Origin: Protula sp. h YS-2021
Lineage: Eukaryota; Annelida; Polychaeta; Sabellida; Serpulidae
DNA length: 64,000 nucleotides
Direction: 5' to 3'
Assembly: GCA_949752745.1 (NCBI GenBank)
Contig: OX457026.1
Coordinates: 25,333,561-25,397,560, forward strand
The notes beneath the pieces were generated by a model. That model saw only the letters and a program-made list of their open reading frames with translations. It ran no database searches and was not told the DNA's origin. Made by a program: the position numbers and the translations under genes. Every line of letters starts with the position of its first letter. The first letter of the stretch is position 1. Positions 31,621 to 37,030 of this stretch are shown here, piece after piece.

Positions 31621-32652
31621 CGAAGGGAGGCAACATAATGTTTATGTTATTCGTATAGACTGGCCGCTCTGGTTTGTTTTCAAGCGCTCACAAATAAAAG
31701 GGGAACTTTGTTACGTATGCAGGACTCGTGCTGGAAGGGTCTGCGGCGGCCGTACCACGTGCTGTGTGTGATCCACCGCCTGCTGGACAGCTACGCCAGC
31801 AAGCCCGCCACCGTGCCTGCCTACGAGAGGTAATATGGTCGGGACGAGTGGGAGATATGGCTTACTTTTTTAAGGAGAGAAGGAATTCTTGAGAAAATTC
31901 TAAGTGAAGGAAAATCCAGGATCAGTCTGAAGGAGTGACAGGGCACTTTTTCAGAAATAACTTAACTAAAAACTTTTACACAAGTTCTGTATAAGTTATT
32001 TCCTAATCTCTTTTATCTATTTTTTATTTATTTTTTTTATTTATTTATTTATGCTGTTTTTATTTAGCCCTCAGCATAAAATGGCAAAGGGGTATTACTC
32101 TGGCCGTGGCCGTCTGTCCGTCCGTTAACATTTTGGCTTGTGAACACTCTCTAGCCTACAATTCTTTCACAATTGCTACGATATTTGAGATATAGCTAGT
32201 ATATGGACCAATAAAGATCGGTATTGTATATGAGCCATATTCGCCCAAGGACAGTGGCTCAGCTGGACTTTGAAATTTTTTTTATTTGTACCATTATTAA
32301 GGGTAGTTGCTCTGTAGAGTAGGTGGTAAAGGCATTGGTTTAGTGAGCGAGAGATGCAGAGCGGTTGCGGGATCGAAACTCGCTAGGCGGCTGTGCGTTT
32401 TAATCGTAGGTTTCATTGCACTGATTGGTCCGGTTTTACTGTTTCTTTTTACGAGTATGTTCCCCATGGCTGAGGGCTTTACATATCTGAGGCCTATGTT
32501 TTCCCTGACGCAGACGACACTTCACGACGGTGAGCCTGGACGCGGCAGCACGCCACCTGGTGGAGCTGCAGGCGGACAGCGGTACACATGAGGCCGTCAG
32601 ACAACTCATCGCCAACTTCAAAGGTCTGCAAGCCAAGCTTGAGAGATTGTGA
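3392..32652 (+). CDS. NUP155: Nuclear pore complex protein Nup155, whole gene (30 coding exons)
   Basis: Nup155 is a non-FG scaffold nucleoporin of the inner ring of the nuclear pore, needed for pore assembly and anchoring at the membrane. The family has an N-terminal seven-bladed beta-propeller followed by a long alpha-helical solenoid. I joined 30 exons with GT-AG borders, and every phase agrees. The product is about 1360 residues against 1391 in human. The propeller corresponds roughly to residues 55-500 (exons 2-12) and the solenoid to 500-1360 (exons 13-30). Diagnostic matches include [100 protein letters not shown] and the C-terminal [12 protein letters not shown] Gly/Pro/Ser-rich linker in exons 14-15 matches the disordered linker of vertebrate Nup155. 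The start is uncertain: in-frame ATGs lie at 3377, 3392, 3395 and 3410, and the last has the best context (A at -3, G at +4). The stop is TGA at 32650-32652. No frameshift or internal stop was seen, so the gene appears functional. Confidence 0.96.
4043..4180 (+). CDS. NUP155: NUP155 exon 2
   Basis: Acceptor TTTGATCTCAG at 4042, donor GTATCC at 4181. Encodes [10 protein letters not shown] and [13 protein letters not shown], aligning with the human segment VSGMSDMDYP ... RRVPLPPELVEQF that leads into the propeller. Confidence 0.9.
4395..4817. mobile_element. hAT-like MITE in intron 2
   Basis: Perfect 15-bp terminal inverted repeats CAGGGTTCATAGCGA and TCGCTATGAACCCTG bound a 423-bp element. 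The interior repeats TCCTTGAAAATCCTGGAATT several times on both sides. A short direct repeat TACAG flanks it. The CAGGG start suggests the hAT superfamily. Confidence 0.75.
5009..5105 (+). CDS. NUP155: NUP155 exon 3
   Basis: Acceptor CTGTAG at 5008, donor GTGCGT at 5106. Encodes [18 protein letters not shown] and [14 protein letters not shown], the most conserved block at the start of the propeller. Confidence 0.95.
5376..5446 (+). CDS. NUP155: NUP155 exon 4
   Basis: Acceptor CTGTTTCAG at 5375, donor GTGAGT at 5447. Encodes [19 protein letters not shown] and TPKA. Human has [19 protein letters not shown] at this place. Confidence 0.95.
5447..6690 (+). other. NUP155 intron 4, nothing recognised
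   Basis: A 1.24-kb intron. AT-rich sequence without a repeat or coding segment that I can identify. GGCG|GTGAGA at about 5502-5507 is a possible cryptic donor close to the authentic one. Confidence 0.5.
6691..6944 (+). CDS. NUP155: NUP155 exon 5
   Basis: Acceptor GGTGGCAG at 6690, donor GTGCTT at 6945. Encodes [19 protein letters not shown], then an insert that differs from human ([14 protein letters not shown]), then [14 protein letters not shown] and [13 protein letters not shown]. Propeller blades. Confidence 0.95.
7213..7318 (+). CDS. NUP155: NUP155 exon 6
   Basis: Acceptor TTTTTTAG at 7212, donor GTACGT at 7319. Encodes [19 protein letters not shown] followed by [16 protein letters not shown]. 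The donor and following bases reappear as units of the intron 6 array. Confidence 0.95.
7319..8150 (+). repeat. Splice-donor-founded tandem array filling intron 6
   Basis: Almost the whole intron is a tandem repeat of about 149-150 bp. Each unit joins purine tracts (GAGAGA, runs of G, GTACGGAAGTAGAG) to GTACGTTCTTGTATGGCCTG. The authentic donor context GTACGTTGCCTGGCTTGTGG is a variant of that segment. GTACGT recurs at 7319 (authentic), 7498, 7648, 7797, 7946 and 8069/8073. The last decayed copies run up to the exon 7 acceptor. Long open frames on both strands here are low-complexity artefacts. Confidence 0.85.
8166..8239 (+). CDS. NUP155: NUP155 exon 7
   Basis: Acceptor GGTTACAG at 8165, donor GTGAGT at 8240. 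Encodes [20 protein letters not shown] and GTIQ, matching human [20 protein letters not shown]. Confidence 0.95.
8458..8549 (+). CDS. NUP155: NUP155 exon 8
   Basis: Acceptor CTTACGCAG at 8457, donor GTAAGC at 8550. Encodes [20 protein letters not shown] and [12 protein letters not shown]-homopolymer run follows the donor at about 8571-8584. Confidence 0.95.
8831..8928 (+). CDS. NUP155: NUP155 exon 9
   Basis: Acceptor TTTACTGAAG at 8830, donor GTGAAT at 8929. Encodes [20 protein letters not shown] and [13 protein letters not shown], matching human [20 protein letters not shown] ... CQLLAVTHAG. Found by homology and phase; it is too short for an independent ORF call. Confidence 0.9.
9179..9331 (+). 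CDS. NUP155: NUP155 exon 10
   Basis: Acceptor TGTTGTAG at 9178, donor AGAG|GTATTG at 9332. Encodes [23 protein letters not shown] and [11 protein letters not shown]. Human has KVHRALYSKG at the same splice junction. The last 25 nt plus the donor are the founder of the 39-bp array that follows, and the reading frame stays open through the array to 9762. Confidence 0.95.
9307..10100 (+). repeat. 39-bp minisatellite founded on the exon 10 splice donor
   Basis: About 20 units of 39 bp, consensus GCATTACTCCAGAGGTAATG plus ATGCCCACATACACAGTAC. Unit 1 is the end of exon 10 with its donor. Ten consecutive units keep AGAG|GTAATG, with GT at 9371 and every 39 bp to 9722. Later units carry changes (GAGATG, ATAGGTAATG, GAGGTGATG, GAGACAATG). 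Two unit types (CACATACACAGTACG and CAGATACACAATGCAC) alternate as a 117-bp higher-order repeat. Because 39 is a multiple of three, the frame of exon 10 continues as 13-residue repeats ([13 protein letters not shown]) until a 2-bp deletion leads to the stop at 9760-9762. Confidence 0.93.
10100..10610 (+). repeat. Decayed distal part of the intron 10 minisatellite
   Basis: Units around 10090-10180 still carry exon-10-like text (ATCCACAAG, ATCCTCAAGGCGCTTTACTC). From about 10250 the period is 38 bp with TTACTTCAGGGCTAACAAAA plus CCCACGGACCTCCACC, which aligns with TTACTCCAGAGGTAATGATG plus CCCACATACA. The divergence rises with distance from the exon, so the whole intron appears to be one array of graded age. 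Confidence 0.65.
10719..10819 (+). CDS. NUP155: NUP155 exon 11
   Basis: Acceptor CTCTCCAG at 10718, donor GTAAGT at 10820. Encodes [20 protein letters not shown] and [13 protein letters not shown], matching human [32 protein letters not shown]. Confidence 0.95.
11000..11146 (+). CDS. NUP155: NUP155 exon 12
   Basis: Acceptor CCTTGCAG at 10999, donor GTATGG at 11147. Encodes [20 protein letters not shown], a variable stretch, and [20 protein letters not shown]; human has [20 protein letters not shown]. End of the propeller. Confidence 0.93.
11478..12207 (+). mobile_element. Tigger/pogo-like DNA transposon remnant in intron 12
   Basis: Termini CAGTAAAACCCCGGATATGG and GCGGGGTTACACTG are imperfect inverted repeats flanked by TA on both sides (TA target site, Tc1/mariner superclass). 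A fragment at about 11975-12100 encodes [19 protein letters not shown] and [13 protein letters not shown], resembling the N-terminal CENP-B/pogo helix-turn-helix. The rest of the transposase is missing and the interior is only 730 bp, so it is an internally deleted, non-autonomous copy. Confidence 0.8.
12243..12837. mobile_element. MITE with 14-bp TIRs and TTGATATCAA-type interior
   Basis: Perfect terminal inverted repeats TGGAATGCCATTTT (12243-12256) and AAAATGGCATTCCA (12824-12837) bound 595 bp. The interior is very AT-rich and repeats motifs such as TTTTTGATATCAA and TTTGATCTCAAAATTCATTT. No coding potential. It lies directly downstream of the Tigger-like element. Confidence 0.75.
12971..13138 (+). 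CDS. NUP155: NUP155 exon 13
   Basis: Acceptor CATATCCAG at 12970, donor GTAGGT at 13139. Encodes [20 protein letters not shown], then [20 protein letters not shown]. Human has HKLRPVDQLRHLL and [20 protein letters not shown]. Start of the helical solenoid. Confidence 0.95.
13467..13647 (+). CDS. NUP155: NUP155 exon 14
   Basis: Acceptor GACGTCACAG at 13466, donor GTTGAG at 13648. Encodes [20 protein letters not shown], then a Gly/Pro/Ser/Thr-rich linker. Human has SAWATRAFFRYGGEA followed by a similar disordered linker. Confidence 0.92.
13912..14410. mobile_element. MITE, family with CAGGGTTCGCG termini (copy 1, intron 14)
   Basis: Terminal inverted repeats CAGGGTTCGCG and CGCGAACCCTG. Subterminal text GAAAGTGAGTCAAAAAGGAA and GTGAGTCATTTCGTAAAAAA is shared, in opposite orientation, with the short copy at 20470-20621. 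A C-rich tract (14010-14115) with CCCCGATCCCCACCCATCCC repeats sits inside. Confidence 0.78.
14588..15105. mobile_element. GTCCGTC-tagged TIR element (copy 1, intron 14)
   Basis: Begins TATCCCCCGTGG and ends CCACGGGGGATA. Near the left end is GTCCGTCCGTCTGTCCGTCT. The interior holds two to three diverged direct repeats of about 170 bp (TCTCACSCGCCTRCAGG, ATTCGTTTCAAATT, TGCAGTGAC). A second member of the family lies at 30257-30614. Confidence 0.7.
15482..15602 (+). CDS. NUP155: NUP155 exon 15
   Basis: Acceptor TATTGGACAG at 15481, donor GTGCGG at 15603. Encodes the end of the linker ([12 protein letters not shown]) and [15 protein letters not shown]; human has YSGKHNGICIYFSRIM. Confidence 0.93.
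15736..15796 (+). CDS. NUP155: NUP155 exon 16
   Basis: A 61-nt exon with acceptor TCTTTCAG at 15735 and donor GTAATT at 15797. Encodes [20 protein letters not shown]. Placed by phase (2 in, 0 out) and by the match to human IWDASLVVERIF. Confidence 0.85.
16208..16320 (+). CDS. NUP155: NUP155 exon 17
   Basis: Acceptor GGCTGCAG at 16207, donor GTACAA at 16321. Encodes [20 protein letters not shown], matching human [22 protein letters not shown]. Confidence 0.93.
16549..16637 (+). CDS. NUP155: NUP155 exon 18
   Basis: Acceptor GGCTGGCAG at 16548, donor GTATGT at 16638. Encodes a basic, low-conservation linker ending EQTRRRCQ. Sequence similarity alone is weak. However, exon 17 ends two bases into a codon and exon 19 needs one carried base, so an exon of this phase must lie between them. 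Confidence 0.7.
17660..19841. mobile_element. Pearl-like element with hairpin start, tandem core and satellite
   Basis: Begins CCCAGCTTACG and ends CGTAAGCTGGG. The start is itself a hairpin (CAGCTTACG, loop, CGTAAGCTCGG). A GTTAGTTAGTT run follows, then about five units of 145-150 bp (17765-18415; AAAATGCATCTC, TTTGATCCGATGTCATTTAT, CATGCATACGGCTTGTGC), then the 51-bp satellite, then two 90-bp direct repeats ending in the right terminus (19660-19841). The layout recalls mollusc pearl/Helentron-associated elements; that assignment is inference. Confidence 0.6.
18430..19495. repeat. 51-bp satellite, about 20 copies
   Basis: Consensus near CGCATCGACGCAAGTTAAAT then AAACATGCGCACTGGTCCGAAATGCGAAC (written in parts). 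The period is 51 bp over about 1.07 kb. As 51 is 17 codons, both strands show long open frames of 17-residue repeats (for example [17 protein letters not shown] on the minus strand). I treat these as by-products of the period. Confidence 0.88.
19960..20440. mobile_element. Truncated hairpin-start element
   Basis: Starts with the hairpin AGACCAGCCGAC cat GTCGGGCTGGTCT. Two diverged direct repeats follow (TTTTGATCGAATTCCT, TCTAGGTAGGCCTATCTT, GGCGATCCRCYAAAAATTGG). No matching right end was seen. Same general architecture as the element at 17660. Confidence 0.55.
20470..20621. mobile_element. MITE CAGGGTTCGCG family (copy 2, internally deleted)
   Basis: A 152-bp element with ends CAGGGTTCGCG and CGCGAACCTTG. 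Both subterminal regions match the 499-bp copy at 13912-14410 in reverse orientation. The middle is deleted. AAATT occurs on each side. Confidence 0.75.
20930..21592. repeat. Tandemly duplicated block of nested palindromes
   Basis: Two near-identical copies (about 20930-21230 and 21231-21592, the second with an extra partial repeat). Each has a unique 5' part (CACTGCACAAAAACAAAATC) and a chain of palindromes: GGACAATTTAAAAATTGTCC, GCCCATTTATAAATGGGC (perfect) and GCACAATTTATAAATTGTGC (perfect). A 68-bp near-perfect inverted repeat is centred on GCCCATTTATAAATGGGC. Confidence 0.85.
22582..22775 (+). CDS. NUP155: NUP155 exon 19
   Basis: Acceptor TTGCTTACAG at 22581 after a long T run, donor GTAATT at 22776. 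Encodes [35 protein letters not shown] and [12 protein letters not shown]; human has LALWKLLCEHQFTIIVAEL. Confidence 0.95.
23013..23144 (+). CDS. NUP155: NUP155 exon 20
   Basis: Acceptor GTGGTTGCAG at 23012, donor AAAG|GTACGT at 23145. Encodes [36 protein letters not shown] and VEDALCSK, matching human ALIASLINCYIRDNAAVDG and LLYSTDDAICSK. Confidence 0.96.
23145..23550 (+). repeat. 37-bp minisatellite founded on the exon 20 splice donor
   Basis: GAG|GTACGTGCCGG plus AACGTCACGGGCACCTGCTGCC repeats every 37 bp. GT lies at 23145 (authentic), 23182, 23219 and 23256. Decayed units follow (CGAAGGTAGGTATCAGGG near 23446, CGAAAGGTGCGTCCC near 23524). The upstream half of the unit (CCTGCTGCCGAG) resembles the exon end (CTCTGCTCAAAG). 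The frame from exon 20 remains open to 23381, but 37 bp is not phase-preserving. Confidence 0.85.
23991..24144 (+). CDS. NUP155: NUP155 exon 21
   Basis: Acceptor TGTATTGTAG at 23990, donor GTGAGT at 24145. Encodes [40 protein letters not shown] and QFAQARFFR. Human has [20 protein letters not shown] and YRQVRFYEG. Confidence 0.94.
24145..24985 (+). other. NUP155 intron 21, nothing recognised
   Basis: An 841-bp intron without a recognisable repeat or conserved coding segment. Confidence 0.5.
24986..25106 (+). CDS. NUP155: NUP155 exon 22
   Basis: Acceptor TTTACGTAG at 24985, donor GTCACT at 25107 (weak beyond GT). Encodes [20 protein letters not shown] and [13 protein letters not shown], matching human [20 protein letters not shown]. 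Confidence 0.94.
25303..25453 (+). CDS. NUP155: NUP155 exon 23
   Basis: Acceptor TTTTTTCACAG at 25302, donor TGT|GTAAGG at 25454. Encodes [18 protein letters not shown] and the proline-rich [20 protein letters not shown]; human has [20 protein letters not shown]. Confidence 0.94.
25688..25947 (+). CDS. NUP155: NUP155 exon 24
   Basis: Acceptor CATTCTCCAG at 25687, donor GTGAGT at 25948. Encodes [30 protein letters not shown] and [20 protein letters not shown], matching human FSIALYNWLI, SPFLEPHL and [20 protein letters not shown]. The longest exon, solenoid helices. Confidence 0.96.
26334..26577 (+). CDS. NUP155: NUP155 exon 25
   Basis: Acceptor CCTTGACAG at 26333, donor GTGAGA at 26578. Encodes [40 protein letters not shown] and [10 protein letters not shown], near-identical in places to human. 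Poly-G tracts start about 45 nt into the intron. Confidence 0.96.
26766..26886 (+). CDS. NUP155: NUP155 exon 26
   Basis: Acceptor CTTGGCAG at 26765, donor GTGAGA at 26887. Encodes [20 protein letters not shown] and [20 protein letters not shown]; human has [20 protein letters not shown]. Confidence 0.96.
27040..27590. repeat. Four diverged tandem units of about 155 bp in intron 26
   Basis: Each unit has GTCGGATCAGYTT, GGATTATGCCTYGGG, a CGACGGTT(C/G) motif and GCAACGCRTGACGTCA. Unit starts lie near 27060, 27200, 27350 and 27480. The TGACGTCA octamer (CRE-like) recurs in three units. Probably a degraded transposon core. Confidence 0.65.
27943..28161. mobile_element. MITE with 31-bp TIRs GGGCCGATTTCACAACT
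   Basis: A 219-bp element. The left arm starts GGGCCGATTTCACAACT and continues AAGTCTA-ACCTG; the right arm is its inverted copy with two mismatches over about 31 bp. Internal AAACCTGGTTTCAAACCAGG is a further palindrome. No coding potential. Confidence 0.8.
28555..28659 (+). CDS. NUP155: NUP155 exon 27
   Basis: Acceptor TTTTTGGCAG at 28554, donor GTGAGG at 28660. Encodes [20 protein letters not shown] and [15 protein letters not shown]; human has [21 protein letters not shown]. A C-rich tract (28665-28705) follows the donor. Confidence 0.94.
29146..29291 (+). CDS. NUP155: NUP155 exon 28
   Basis: Acceptor TTTTTTTTCAG at 29145, donor GTACAG at 29292. Encodes [40 protein letters not shown] and RLHISK; human has DFIVQFLEQQVCTLNWD and EIGVPLPRLLEVYDQLFKS. 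Confidence 0.95.
30257..30614. mobile_element. GTCCGTC-tagged TIR element (copy 2)
   Basis: Left end ATCGCCCGTGAAAC, right end GTTTCACGGGGGAT (13 of 14 bp). GGAGGGATA and GTCCGCCTGTCCGCCTGTCC near the left end match the layout of the copy at 14588. Two internal direct repeats start GGTACCTTGTGGAGTCC. Confidence 0.7.
30720..30990. repeat. Minisatellite of 17-bp units in a 51-bp higher-order repeat
   Basis: Three 17-bp subunits GTGGCAAGTCATCATAT, TTGCCAAGTCACCATAA and GTGTCAGTTCACCGTAC succeed one another. The 51-bp set repeats about five times with small changes. Confidence 0.85.
31561..31618. repeat. (AT)n microsatellite
   Basis: 58 bp of uninterrupted AT dinucleotides, about 105 bp before the exon 29 acceptor. 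Confidence 0.98.
31723..31829 (+). CDS. NUP155: NUP155 exon 29
   Basis: Acceptor CGTATGCAG at 31722, donor GTAATA at 31830. Encodes [20 protein letters not shown] and [16 protein letters not shown]; human has [21 protein letters not shown]. Confidence 0.95.
32085..32285. mobile_element. GTCCGTC-tagged element fragment (intron 29)
   Basis: CAAAGGGGTATTACTCTGGC followed by GTCTGTCCGTCCGTT resembles the left end of the other tagged elements. The right end was not resolved. Confidence 0.4.
32295..32400 (+). mobile_element. tRNA-derived SINE head
   Basis: TAGAGTAGGTGG (32315-32326) fits the pol III A box at 10 of 12 positions. GGATCGAAACTC (32370-32381) contains a perfect B-box core GATCGAAAC. 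Spacing of about 45 bp is that of a tRNA promoter. It does not fold as a clean tRNA, so a SINE is more likely than a gene. It ends about 110 bp before the exon 30 acceptor. Confidence 0.5.
32514..32652 (+). CDS. NUP155: NUP155 exon 30 (stop codon)
   Basis: Acceptor CCCTGACGCAG at 32513. Encodes [20 protein letters not shown], then [11 protein letters not shown] and TGA. Human ends [12 protein letters not shown], so the C-terminus is intact. Confidence 0.96.
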
Positions 32653-33336
32653 CACAACACCAAAACACTCACTAGCGCATTTTATTCCTGGTTATGAGTA
32701 ATCCAAATCCAAGCCGGTTAAGTACACGTGAACTGTGAAGTAAACGAAGCCCAAAATCAAGTGTAAGTTGTATACTGTACAGTTGGGAAATGGAGTTAGC
32801 ATTTTGTTATTTAAACGTCGAGTTGAGAAAACAACTGAATGACCGATGATGATTGTTCATTCATTGATTGTATTGAATGGTGACATTAGGTTCGGGACAT
32901 ATTTCTAGCCCCCTCCCCCCCACCCCCCGTAAACGTATGAAACCTACAAAATATATGCCCGCATAAATTGAAACCACTGAGATTTCAGGGTTACTGAGGA
33001 AGTGTTCAAAGACGCGGATATAGCAGCGTATTTCCTGTTCATATTGGCGTTTTATTTAATGGACAGATGAAGGTGCTGCGGGCGACATAAATTTTCACAT
33101 TGATGTTGTTGCATTATAAAGCCTGTCAAGCATGTCAAATGTTAAGGAAAAAAGAACAGTGTTTATCGCTCAGAGAAAAATGAAGATTTTTATATGTATC
33201 AACGTTTGATATGTTGGGGGGGTTTTTGAGACTTACTTACAGATTGGTGCTGCAAGGAAACATGAATGGAAATGAAAAGTAAACTAATTAAGCCACTGCT
33301 ATATTTGCCCTCATATAAACCGTCTCCCAGTTTTGC

Positions 33337-33341
33337 AAAAA

Positions 33342-33372
<31 letters not shown>

Positions 33373-33382
33373 CACACACACA
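33337..33382. repeat. Poly-A followed by (CA)n
   Basis: About 22 A residues then about 12 CA repeats, a compound microsatellite. Confidence 0.97.
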
Positions 33383-33825
33383 AAGTGAAAAGAAGAGTTA
33401 ATTCACATTTTTCCGTGAAGACATTTTATAATTTTGATTATCTCGCTTGGGAAAAAGAGTCATTTCGCAAGGTGTAAAGGGCAGCCAAATGACCATTGTG
33501 CACAAAAAGGATTGTTTTTCTCTTTACTTCTTTATTTAAAGCAACCTCGCTTTTATGATGCACAGCTGTCGCCCATAACCATGTAACGGTTTTATTGGTT
33601 TTGATCATTTTAATTAAAAACCAGCCATGCTGCTCTTGTGAATATGAGCATATTACGTGTAAGGATTTCAAAGGCTGGAAACAGATTTGCCCTCGTTTTT
33701 ACTTATTAAGGTGTTCAAAGTTAAAAAGAAAATGTGAATTTGAAATGTGTTCAGAATCGGTCAGTTAAACGGGTCCTCAAGTCACCGAAAATATCCTTTA
33801 ACTGCGGCGTGTTCACGAATTTCAT

Positions 33826-33831
33826 AATAAA
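33826..33831 (+). promoter_or_regulatory. Candidate polyadenylation signal of NUP155
   Basis: AATAAA, the first canonical hexamer downstream of the NUP155 stop codon. A T-rich stretch begins about 25 bp behind it. Confidence 0.35.
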
Positions 33832-33899
33832 AAGTATCGCTTGGAATTATGTCTTTTTATTCGTGAGTCTATTATTCCATATTTAAACACTCTTATTTG

Positions 33900-34600
33900 A
33901 AACTAGACCGAAATTCGCACAGCGAATTAGACCCCACTTGGAATGATAACTGTAAACGGAACGTAGATGATATTGCCATTTGTTAACAATTTTCACGTCT
34001 GAATGTAGAATATCCTCCTAAATACTACCAACTATACCGGCAAGGTCAAGGTAAAAAATTTTTATCAGATGTACCACTTCAGATGACCCCTATTCATATG
34101 CCAACGGTCTTGGAGGAGATGTCTGGAAACCAATTGCTCTATCTCTTACCGTTTTCGAGATAAGGGCCAACTTCCGGTTTTGGGCTCGAAAGTGACCTGG
34201 GGGTCAAGGACACCGGAAGTTATACCTTACGTATCGTCGTATAGGGGGTGGAGGTCGAAAATGAGGGTCAAAATTACTCTATCTCTTTCCGTGTTCGAGA
34301 TAACTCATTGTTTTTCTTAAATAACGTTTTTCACGATTTCAAGGTCATGGTCAAGGTCAAAAAGTTTTATTGGTTGCTTTAGATCACATCGCCCTTTATA
34401 TATATGCCAAATTTGGCTTTTCTAGCTTCAACGGCCTGCAGTAATTGTCTGAAAACCGTTTGACCTTTTTCGCGATTTTGACCTTGACCAGTAAGGTCAA
34501 GATCAAAAATTTTTATCAGGTGCACCAGTTCAGATGACACTCCATACATGTGCCAAGTTTCGTTGGTCCTGCTTCAGCGGTCTTGGAGGAGATGTCTGGA
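33900..34600. repeat. Interspersed repeat with AAGGTCAAGGTCA motifs
   Basis: Two diverged direct copies (about 34050-34140 and 34497-34610) share TTTTTATCAG, CAC-TTCAGATGAC, ATGCCA and GGTCTTGGAGGAGATGTCTG. The interior has repeated AAGGTCAAGGTCA, CTCTATCTCTT-CCGT and TTCGAGATAA. It has the look of an old interspersed element; no termini were found. Confidence 0.55.
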
Positions 34601-36730
34601 AACCTATTCGGCGGAAGAAAAAAAAAATTTTTAGAAATCGAGAAAAAAAAAAAATAGGTGAAGAATTCAAGGCAATCCATCCCCATTTGGCATTTTCAAT
34701 GCCAAGTGGGAATAAGAAAATCAAGCGAATTATAATTAAATTTTGTTTTGTCGAAAAAGAGAAAGCCCTACATTGTGGTATGGACCAGCGACATATCAGC
34801 CTTTGATATTCAAGACATTTCAGTGCGATCAAGCTTCTTAATCTCTTCCAGGCCAGACAAAAATCTGCCTACAGCGATTTATTCTGCCCATGACAATAAG
34901 AATGTAGGCTTTTTTGTGAGGGTGGGGGGGGGGGGGGCTTGATAATGTCTTATTTTGAATAATTAGGTGTTATTTTAAATGCCAAGAAGCTCAGCACCAA
35001 AGGCAATATATCTCTTAAGAAACCAAAATAGCTATTCTCCGACAGACTACTTCATGCCTTATTCTCCTACCATGTGTTGGTTCTGCGAGCTACATTACTT
35101 ATTTATTAACACAATTTAATTACTATGTCTGTTGGGATGAGGAATTATAGCAATTTGGCCATAAAACAATGCCGACAAGTTGAGCTTGACACGCGATACA
35201 AAGCCAGCCCAATTTTTGATTCATTATTGATGAGCTCTCCTTCGCCTTCGATACACAGAAACATGCAATACTCTTTCCGTGTTTCCAGCCTCGCTCCCAC
35301 CCCCTTACCCCTTACCCCGCTCCCCCCCCCCCCCCCTCACATCATCCCCGGCACCAGACAGCTTACAATGGTACATTTTTGCTGGAGATGATTTGCTGCA
35401 TATTTCATGACTGAGGATAATGGCCTGTATAAAATATATCTGGCAAGACCTCAGTTCCTATAACGTTTTATTTCTAATCCTAACTTCCGCTTTTTGTGAT
35501 CACCATGGCATTGACATCACTTGTGATTTTTCATTGTTTCCATCACTAGGAACAACACGGGAATAATGATATCATTACAACGAACAATGAATTAATAGCA
35601 AGAAAGTGCACCTATTTTCATTTCACATTCAAATGCAGCAACATTATTTACCAGTACCAGTTTTCTCAGTCCAAAATGCATAAGATGAAAACGAAGTGTT
35701 GAGATGACGGTGTGTGTGTGTGCTCAACCAAAATCATGACTAATGCAGTGTTTCGTGGTCGAGACGATATCGACCAATGAAATGAAGGAAAATTAATTTC
35801 GTAGACTGCCAGTTAACACTTTAATAAGTGTTATTATGAAGTCCATGAAAATCTGTTATTGCAGCAGATTGCCATGACAGGGTCTCATGAAATATGTAAG
35901 ATTTCATCTGGTGTTGCCGTTAATTACACAGGAGCAAAGGAAGGATTTTGTGCCATTATATTTTCACCAAACTCCCACATACGGTCCACACATGAAAATG
36001 CAATTCATTGAATCTGAGTTTAAAACAGATAGAAAACTTTGTTTATTATTAGGAATATTTTCACTGCCCTATTTTAGTGTGCCATAGTTGTCAGGTGTGC
36101 ACGAATTCTGCGAATATGCCCAAAGTGAAAGAAGGAAATAGTTCTTTTTATCACTAAAAATTTATCAGCCAAAACATAAAATGATAAATCTGCACAGTGA
36201 GAGGGTGGGGCACTCACCATATCAGGCGTGTCCATGCTTTTGCAAACGACCCCTAAACACGGGGTGCTCATTTTGAAATAATACCCCCTTTTTACATAAA
36301 CGGGAAAACGTGGGAAGCACCCCCCACCCCCCCCCCCCCAATCTCCACTTTGCAGAAATTGGCACTCCGCGCCAGACCTCAAGGCAGAGGTAGGAATGTC
36401 GGATCAGTCCCAAAGCGATTGTGGATTGATTGCATTTCATGATTCTTTTGTATACATATATATTCTCTTATTATTTTTTTGGCACACTTCTGGGACACAA
36501 ACTGTCACGTAGTTACGTTGTTGTGTCGATGTCAAGTACACACTTCCAGTATATCACGCTTTCGATACTGGAAGAGCAGAAAATACAGCTGTGTATACTC
36601 GCCACATGCACGGGTTATCTTTGTACGCGCACAAACAGTCCCTCTCCCTTCACCCGACCCGGAATGAAAAAAGCTGAGCAGGTCAAATATTAAATTAAAA
36701 GAAATGCCGTGAGCGATAACACAATGAGTT
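34600..36730. other. Intergenic, nothing recognised
   Basis: AT-rich sequence with scattered homopolymer G or C runs (about 34921-34937, 35322-35337, 36318-36340). No ORF here shows family motifs. Confidence 0.5.
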
Positions 36731-36739
36731 TGTTTGGTT

Positions 36740-37030
36740 GTGTGTTCCCTTACAACGTCGATTTTTCGACGTCTATGTAGCGTTGCGCCAAAGACGTTAA
36801 TACGACGTCTGAGTGACATTTTGGTTGCATCCAAAAGGTACGTCTAAACAACTTTGCTTGTATAACGTCTAGTAATCGTTTGTCAAAGACATTGATTAAA
36901 CGTTGATCTATGGCCGCGACCATTCCAAACAAATTTAAACTAAACCCAATGTTGAGATTTCGTCTGGTCGAAGTCGCAGCATCAAATCGACGTTGAATGG
37001 ACGTCGGCATGTTTACCGGTACAGTTATAA
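36740..37030. repeat. ACGTC-rich degenerate repeat (copy 1)
   Basis: Repeated motifs CGACGTCTATGTAGCGTT, ACGACGTCTGAGTGA, TAACGTCTAGTAATCGTTTG and TCGACGTTGAATGGACGTCG. Related text lies at 43400-44060 (CGACGTCTATGTAACGTTTG, GCGACGTCTGAGTAAA). Confidence 0.5.

Larger units (their letters stand above)
29292..31722 (+). other. NUP155 intron 28
   Basis: A 2.4-kb intron. It contains C-rich tracts (29718-29800), a GTCCGTC-tagged TIR element, a 17/51-bp minisatellite and an (AT)n tract. The interval 29800-30250 shows nothing recognisable. Confidence 0.6.
32653..33835 (+). other. NUP155 3' UTR and downstream DNA
   Basis: No coding segment. It contains a poly-A/(CA)n tract at 33337-33382. The first canonical AATAAA after the stop is at 33826-33831, with T-rich sequence (GTCTTTTTATTCGTGAG) behind it; ATTAAA near 33612 is an alternative. 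The true 3' end cannot be fixed by eye. Confidence 0.4.

Noticed and set aside
31347..31771. Overlapping plus-strand ORFs before exon 29
   Set aside because: They cross a C-homopolymer and the (AT)n tract; only 31723-31829 matches Nup155.
32295..32400. A functional tRNA gene
   Set aside because: A and B boxes are present but no clean acceptor or anticodon stem can be drawn. A SINE head is more likely.
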